A stretch of 64,000 nt of DNA from Shewanella mesophila (GTDB lineage: Bacteria > Pseudomonadota > Gammaproteobacteria > Enterobacterales > Shewanellaceae): positions 124,001 to 188,000 of the forward strand of contig NZ_CP080421.1 in the NCBI RefSeq assembly GCF_019457515.1, read 5' to 3'. The notes below the pieces were generated by a model. The model did no database searches, had not been told where the DNA came from, and worked only from the letters and a program-made list of their open reading frames with translations. Each line of letters opens with the position of its first letter. Position 1 is the first letter of the stretch. A program made the translations under genes and the position numbers. This document shows positions 55,575 through 64,000 of the stretch, in pieces.

Positions 55575-57548
55575 ATGATCCCTGAACTAGGACACTTTTC
55601 GTTGATAATAGGATTGGCATTTGCCTTTCTATTGGCCAGCGTTCCCTTAATTGGTGTTGCTCGTAAAGACCAATACCTTGTGAGATATGCCTGGCCATTG
55701 AGCTACGGTATGTTTTTCTTTATTTTTCTTTCTGTGATCGTACTTGGCTATAGCTTCGCGGTTGATGATTTCTCCGTCGCTTATGTAGCACATCATTCTA
55801 ACTCCCAACTTCCTATTTTCTTTAAGATAGCCGCGGTATGGGGTGGCCATGAAGGTTCGTTACTGTTTTGGGTATTTGCGCTATCTGTGTGGACTGCTGC
55901 CGTTGCATTTTTTAGCAAAGGCTTAGAAGAGGTCTTTACTGCACGAGTCTTAGCTATCTTAGCGATGATCGTGATTGGCTTCTGCTTATTCATGCTTTTA
56001 ACTTCTAGCCCATTTGAGCGTTTATTTCCTATTCCTATGGAAGGGCGTGACCTTAACCCTATGTTGCAAGATGTTGGGTTGATCTTCCATCCGCCAATGC
56101 TCTACTTGGGTTATGTTGGCTTCTCCGTGAGTTTTGCGTTTGCTATTGCAGCCCTAATGGGGGGGCGTTTAGATTCGGCATGGGCTCGTTGGAGTAGACC
56201 TTGGACGCTTGCAGCATGGATTTTCCTGACCGGCGGTATTTCACTGGGTTCTTGGTGGGCATATTATGAATTAGGTTGGGGTGGCTGGTGGTTCTGGGAT
56301 CCAGTTGAAAATGCTTCATTCATGCCTTGGTTGATTGGTACGGCATTATTACACTCTGTTATCGTGACTGAGAAACGAGCAGCTTTCCGCAACTGGACAG
56401 TATTGTTGTCTATCTTTGCATTCTCATTAAGTTTGTTAGGTACGTTCATCGTTCGTTCTGGCGTATTGACTTCTGTTCACTCATTTGCCGCCGATCCAAG
56501 CAGAGGGATGTTTATTCTGTTGTTGCTTGGTTTAGCTATTGGTGGTTCGCTAACACTGTTTGCATTCCGTGCTAGCGATATGAAGAGCCCTGCACGTTTT
56601 GAATTGATGTCTAAAGAGACTATGTTGCTTATAGGCAACATCTTGCTAACCGTTGCTTGCGGTACTGTATTGTTAGGAACGCTATATCCGTTACTTATCG
56701 ATGCGCTTAACATGGGTAAGATTTCTGTAGGCCCACCATACTTTAACGCAGTTTTCGTTCCTATCGTTTTAGTGTTGTTTCTGTTTATGGGAGTTGGTCC
56801 AAACATTCGTTGGAAGCGGGCTAAAGCAGGTGAGTTGAAGAGCAAGTTACTGGTCCCCGCAATAGTGGCGGCAGTCATCGGTGTTGCGGCGCCTTTCCTG
56901 GTTGATGGTAATTTCAATGTATGGGTTGCATTTGGCATAGGTACGGCGACTTGGATCGTACTCGCGACACTAAGAGCTGGATACGACATCATTAACGGTA
57001 AAGATGGTTTAAGTCTTGCCCGTATGGGACGAAGCCAATTAGGTATGGTGATCGCTCACTTTGGTATTGCAGTTTCGGTTGTTGGTGCAACTATGGTGTC
57101 TAACTACTCTATTGAAAAGAGTGTTCGAATGGGCCCTGGTATAACTCAAGAGCTTGCGGGTTATAGCTTCCATTTTATCGAAACTAAAAATGTAGTGGGT
57201 CCTAACTACACGGCCCAGCAAGGGCAGGTTGAAGTCAGTAAAGATGGAGAGGTGATTACGCTGTTAAAGCCTGACCGCCGCCAATATAACGTACGTACTA
57301 TGGATATGACCGAAGCAGGTATTGATTGGGGGGTATTCCGCGATCTATACATCACTATGGGTGATCCTATTACCAGTACTGAATTTGCAGTACGTCTTAA
57401 CTATAAACCATTCGTTCGTTGGTTATGGTTTGGTAGCATCTTTATGATGGTTGGTGGTGTTTTTGCTGCGTCTGATAAGCGCTATCGTCGCGCCAAGATT
57501 AAAGAAACTACACAAGAAAAAGCTAAAGAAGATTTAGCAACGGCATAA
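55575..57548 (+). CDS. ccmF: Haem lyase core subunit CcmF
   Basis: Large inner-membrane protein that, with CcmH and CcmI, attaches haem to apocytochrome c. It is 657 aa with about 15 hydrophobic segments. The WWD motif is GWGGWWFWDPVENASFMPW (about 234-252), with conserved histidines including FHPPMLY and HSVIVTEKR. First gene of the rightward ccmFGH operon. Confidence 0.96.
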   Translation: MIPELGHFSLIIGLAFAFLLASVPLIGVARKDQYLVRYAWPLSYGMFFFIFLSVIVLGYSFAVDDFSVAYVAHHSNSQLPIFFKIAAVWGGHEGSLLFWVFALSVWTAAVAFFSKGLEEVFTARVLAILAMIVIGFCLFMLLTSSPFERLFPIPMEGRDLNPMLQDVGLIFHPPMLYLGYVGFSVSFAFAIAALMGGRLDSAWARWSRPWTLAAWIFLTGGISLGSWWAYYELGWGGWWFWDPVENASFMPWLIGTALLHSVIVTEKRAAFRNWTVLLSIFAFSLSLLGTFIVRSGVLTSVHSFAADPSRGMFILLLLGLAIGGSLTLFAFRASDMKSPARFELMSKETMLLIGNILLTVACGTVLLGTLYPLLIDALNMGKISVGPPYFNAVFVPIVLVLFLFMGVGPNIRWKRAKAGELKSKLLVPAIVAAVIGVAAPFLVDGNFNVWVAFGIGTATWIVLATLRAGYDIINGKDGLSLARMGRSQLGMVIAHFGIAVSVVGATMVSNYSIEKSVRMGPGITQELAGYSFHFIETKNVVGPNYTAQQGQVEVSKDGEVITLLKPDRRQYNVRTMDMTEAGIDWGVFRDLYITMGDPITSTEFAVRLNYKPFVRWLWFGSIFMMVGGVFAASDKRYRRAKIKETTQEKAKEDLATA

Positions 57549-57565
57549 CTTGAATTGGGGCAAGT

Positions 57566-58123
57566 ATGAAGAACAGGTTAGTACTATTTATTCCGTTGAT
57601 ATTGTTTCTGGCGATGGGAATATTCCTCTATAAAGGTTTATTCCTAAATCCACAGCAATTGGATTCAGCTCTAGAAGGAAAGCAGATCCCGGTTTTCCAG
57701 TTAGAAAAACTTGAAGATTCAAGTGAGATCATCACCAACGAAACACTTAAGGGACAGGTATCCTTACTCAATGTTTGGGCTACATGGTGCCCATCTTGTA
57801 AGTATGAGCATCCTTACCTGATGCGTTTGGCAAGACAAGATATTTTGCCGATTTATGGTATTAACTATCGTGATGAACGTGCTCTCGCCGTGAGAGAGTT
57901 AGCACGAGAAGGCGATCCGTACACCAAGAATCTTTTCGACCATGATGGTCGTTTAGGGTTAGATCTTGGTGTTTACGGTGCTCCGGAGAGTTTCTTAGTC
58001 GATCACAACGGCATTATTCGTTTTCGCTATGCTGGGCCTATCGATATGCGTGTCTGGAAAGAGACGCTTTATCCAATGATTCAAGAGTTACAAGCCCAAG
58101 CTAAAGCGGAAGGAGCATCTTAA
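57566..58123 (+). CDS. ccmG: Thiol:disulfide oxidoreductase CcmG/DsbE
   Basis: Periplasmic membrane-anchored thioredoxin that keeps apocytochrome CXXCH cysteines reduced. It is 185 aa with an N-terminal anchor (about 5-22) and active site WCPSC (C75, C78); the cis-proline-type loop is YGAPESFLVD. It overlaps ccmH by one base (TAATG). Confidence 0.95.
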   Translation: MKNRLVLFIPLILFLAMGIFLYKGLFLNPQQLDSALEGKQIPVFQLEKLEDSSEIITNETLKGQVSLLNVWATWCPSCKYEHPYLMRLARQDILPIYGINYRDERALAVRELAREGDPYTKNLFDHDGRLGLDLGVYGAPESFLVDHNGIIRFRYAGPIDMRVWKETLYPMIQELQAQAKAEGAS

Positions 58124-58602
58124 TGAAAGCGTTTATTGGCCTAGTTGGGGCATTATTGCTGTCTATCGCTATGGTAGGCACAGCAGTGGCGACTCCAGTA
58201 GATACTTATGAGTTTAAAAACGTCGACAATCAAAAGCGAGCGCTCGATTTAGCGCATTCGTTGCGTTGTCCTCAATGTCAGAACCAAAACCTCATCGACT
58301 CTAACTCTCCTGTAGCGCAAGATTTGCGTTTGGAAGTTTATCAAATGGTTGATGCTGGCAAAGGCGATGCTGAAATTATCGAGTTTATGACCAGCCGTTA
58401 TGGTGAATTTGTACTTTATAAGCCACGTATGGAAAGCAAGACCTATCTATTATGGTTAGGTCCAATAGTGCTTTTGCTATTTGGGTTAATGATAGGTTTT
58501 ATCTTTGTTCGCAAGCAGCGCATCAGCGGTGCGGTAGAACAAGAGCTTAGTGTTGAAGATCAAGCCGAGCTAGATAAACTTCTTAATCGAGATAATAAAT
58601 GA
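58123..58602 (+). CDS. ccmH: Cytochrome c maturation protein CcmH
   Basis: Membrane-anchored thiol protein of the haem lyase complex. It is 159 aa with a signal peptide, the LRCPQCQNQNLIDSNSPVA redox motif (C49, C52) and one C-terminal helix (about 107-127). The short form, without the CcmI-like extension, fits with ccmI being a separate gene here. Confidence 0.95.
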   Translation: MKAFIGLVGALLLSIAMVGTAVATPVDTYEFKNVDNQKRALDLAHSLRCPQCQNQNLIDSNSPVAQDLRLEVYQMVDAGKGDAEIIEFMTSRYGEFVLYKPRMESKTYLLWLGPIVLLLFGLMIGFIFVRKQRISGAVEQELSVEDQAELDKLLNRDNK

Positions 58603-59192
58603 GTAAGCTTTTAGGAACGAGTTTAATCGTGCCTTTATTGATGTGTGCTTCGCTCGCATCAATGGATGCTATGGCATATCCAGGTATGCAAAAAAAAACC
58701 GAAGGGCAGGTGCAATCTAGCGTTGATCTTATCAACGTGTTACCTAAGTCCTATCCAATAGATGTCGTTGCGTTTAAAGATGGTAATGGCAAAGCGGTCG
58801 ACTTCAGCGAGTATCGTGGTCAGATCGTAATGGTAAATATGTGGGCGACCTGGTGTCCTCCATGTGTGAGAGAGCTACCCGCTTTAGATCGCTTTAAAGC
58901 AAAGTTTGATCAAACTAAATTTACCGTATTACCAATCTCTATTGATATCGACGGTAAAGATAAGGTTGAACCCTTCTTAAAAACACTCGGTATGGAAGCA
59001 TTCCAGACTTACTATGATCAAACTCAGGCTTTGGGAGAAGTGTTTCCCTTAGATACTATCCCGGCTACGTTTATATTGAATAAACAGGGGGAGTTAATTG
59101 CGTTTGTAAGGACATTTGTAGATTGGGATGATCCTAAAGCGGTAGAGCTCATCAACAGTTTTATAGATAAAGAAGCCAATAAATCGATTTAA
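58599..59192 (+). CDS. TlpA-like periplasmic thioredoxin, ccm-linked
   Basis: 197 aa with a signal peptide (likely cut after AMA, about 26) and a thioredoxin fold with active site WATWCPPC (C86, C89) and TIPATFIL at the cis-proline. It overlaps ccmH by 4 nt (ATGA), so it is translationally coupled to ccmFGH. It is distinct from CcmG, which has its own gene. It may supply reductant to CcmG/CcmH or to another periplasmic thiol protein; its partner is not known from sequence. Confidence 0.85.
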   Translation: MSKLLGTSLIVPLLMCASLASMDAMAYPGMQKKTEGQVQSSVDLINVLPKSYPIDVVAFKDGNGKAVDFSEYRGQIVMVNMWATWCPPCVRELPALDRFKAKFDQTKFTVLPISIDIDGKDKVEPFLKTLGMEAFQTYYDQTQALGEVFPLDTIPATFILNKQGELIAFVRTFVDWDDPKAVELINSFIDKEANKSI

Positions 59193-59239
59193 ATAGCCGA
59201 TTTGATTCAAATCTAAACAAAAAAGATCGTATTTGCCTA

Positions 59240-59265
59240 AAAGATCGGCATGCGATCTTTTTTTT
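59240..59265 (+). terminator. ccmFGH operon terminator
   Basis: AAAGATCG-GCATG-CGATCTTT followed by more T. It stands only 12 bp ahead of the -35 of the next rRNA promoter, so it insulates the rRNA operon. Confidence 0.85.
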
Positions 59266-59276
59266 GTAAAAATCCC

Positions 59277-59304
59277 TTGCGCCCATCCGAGAACTCCCTA
59301 TAAT
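59277..59304 (+). promoter_or_regulatory. rRNA operon 2 promoter P1
   Basis: TTGCGC, 16-bp spacer, TATAAT, then GCGCATC. Nearly identical to P1 of operon 1 (4247-4274). Unlike operon 1 there is little AT-rich room upstream, because the ccm terminator lies 12 bp away. Confidence 0.85.
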
Positions 59305-59503
59305 GCGCATCCACTGACACGGCACAGCAGGCCAACGAGTTAGCGACAAGCTAGAGAGTATGCGACTTGCAGCGGTGTTAGGGATTCAAAATCGCAAGCG
59401 ATTTGAATGTGGTGGTAAGCGCTTCGGTAGGCTTCCAGTGTTGATTGATAATTACATTAGTGGTTAACAAATCATCGCTTGGAAAACTTCTTAAAATAAG
59501 CAC

Positions 59504-59531
59504 TTGACGCCGACAGCGGGAAGTGTAGAAT
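59504..59531 (+). promoter_or_regulatory. rRNA operon 2 promoter P2
   Basis: TTGACG, 16-bp spacer, TAGAAT, then ACGCATCCC. It is 227 bp after P1, against 155 bp in operon 1, because of different DNA between the promoters (59305-59503). Confidence 0.8.
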
Positions 59532-59600
59532 ACGCATCCCTAAGCCAACGACCTAGCGTCAGCGGCGGCTAAATGAGCGAGTCAATCGTCATGTTAGCAA

Positions 59601-59612
59601 CGCTCTTTAACA
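59601..59612 (+). promoter_or_regulatory. boxA antitermination site, rRNA operon 2 leader
   Basis: CGCTCTTTAACA, identical to the operon 1 boxA. From about 30 bp further on the two leaders are identical into 16S. Confidence 0.8.
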
Positions 59613-59820
59613 AGATGAAACAAGAAATCTGTGTGGACACTCACAGGTGTTGAGTTATTCGAAATTGCTTTTCTGTCTTCGGATGTAAAGCAATCAAAAA
59701 TTTTACTCAATGTAAGATGAGTGTTCATAGCAATATGTACAACATGTTAGAGATTCTTCCGAGTCTTTAATGTGGAATCAGAATTCATTGAGCCGAAGCT
59801 TTAAGCTTCAACAAAACTTT

Positions 59821-61362
<1,542 letters not shown>

Positions 61363-61711
61363 CCTATACGACTAACTTAATGTTTGTTGAGTGTTCACAC
61401 AGATAACTTGTTCTTGTTAGAGCAGGTGGCACGTCTTAACGGCGATGCTTGTTCTTTAAAAATTTGGAAAGCTGATAGTGTTAATGTGAAAGGGATAATG
61501 ACGTACTTGTACGTAATTATTTGTAGCATTGACGCGAAAATTAAAATTGAGTTCTCAAACACTTAAATCAAGTGCCGAATCATTCCCTTTAATTAGGATG
61601 ATGATTCATGAGTATTCTTTTGGCGAAAGTAAACACCATTAGTTGCGATACAACATCAAGCTTACCCGCTTGATAAAGTTTGTTTCCTTGTGAAACTCAT
61701 TTGGGTTGTAT
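61363..61711 (+). other. 16S-23S spacer of operon 2, without tRNA genes
   Basis: 349 bases. It matches operon 1 up to about 61404 and again from about 61453, but between these points has only about 50 bp in place of the tRNA-Ile/tRNA-Ala/terminator-like segment (about 440 bp) of operon 1. Confidence 0.85.
61451..61462 (+). promoter_or_regulatory. boxA-like element in spacer of operon 2
   Basis: GTTCTTTAAAAA, the counterpart of 6709-6720 in operon 1, ahead of 23S. Confidence 0.5.

Positions 61712-64000
<2,289 letters not shown>

Overview
The window looks like a Shewanella chromosome or a very close gammaproteobacterial relative. This is inferred from three things: the gene order (fabR-trmA-murI, an rrn operon, murB-birA-coaA, tuf-secE-nusG, the complete ribosomal-protein/RNA-polymerase superoperon, then a ccm cytochrome c maturation locus built around a scyA-type cytochrome c5), the 16S/23S sequences, and the protein sequences. 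No database search was possible. Almost all of the window is core housekeeping DNA. I found no CRISPR array, phage, toxin-antitoxin pair or defence island, and no convincing undescribed multi-gene system.

Layout. 1-4026: a partial acyl-CoA desaturase divergent from fabR with a perfect FabR-type operator between them, then trmA, murI and a small membrane-anchored RRM protein. 4027-10444: a complete rRNA operon (P1, P2, boxA, 16S, tRNA-Ile, tRNA-Ala, 23S, 5S, tRNA-Thr, 5S, terminator). 10445-11960: a decayed IS630-type insertion sequence and a short inverted-repeat segment. 11989-14930: murB, birA and coaA. 15118-16866: three tRNA genes and the first tuf gene. 16911-29106: secE-nusG, rplKA, rplJL and rpoBC. 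29136-33653: the str operon (rpsL, rpsG, fusA, second tuf). 33660-38899: the S10 operon. 39079-44589: the spc operon, including the short rpmJ gene. 44633-47621: the alpha operon. 48017-48997: an orphan periplasmic binding-protein-like gene. 49093-59192: the ccm locus, with ccmABCDE leftwards, scyA rightwards, a decayed IS4-type element, ccmI leftwards, and ccmF-ccmG-ccmH plus a TlpA-like thioredoxin rightwards. 59277-64000: a second rRNA operon, cut off inside 23S.

How it fits together. The middle 40 kb makes the translation and transcription machinery: rRNA, tRNAs, about 30 ribosomal proteins, EF-Tu twice, EF-G, SecE/SecY, NusG and RNA polymerase alpha, beta and beta'. Classical autogenous control sites are visible: the L10 leader, the rplL-rpoB attenuator, the S10 leader hairpin next to U residues, and intergenic hairpins in the str, spc and alpha operons. 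The ccm block makes c-type cytochromes, which fits a respiratory organism rich in cytochrome c.

The points most worth a second look are regulatory or evolutionary. They are a canonical terminator-like hairpin inside the 16S-23S spacer of one rRNA operon only; a promoter -10 element buried in a perfect 14-bp hairpin upstream of rplK; a 16-bp palindrome of PsrA type between ccmI and ccmF; a CRP-like site upstream of scyA; near-identical tuf genes whose identity runs past the stop codon through the terminator; and two direct-repeat rRNA operons bracketing the ribosomal superoperon.
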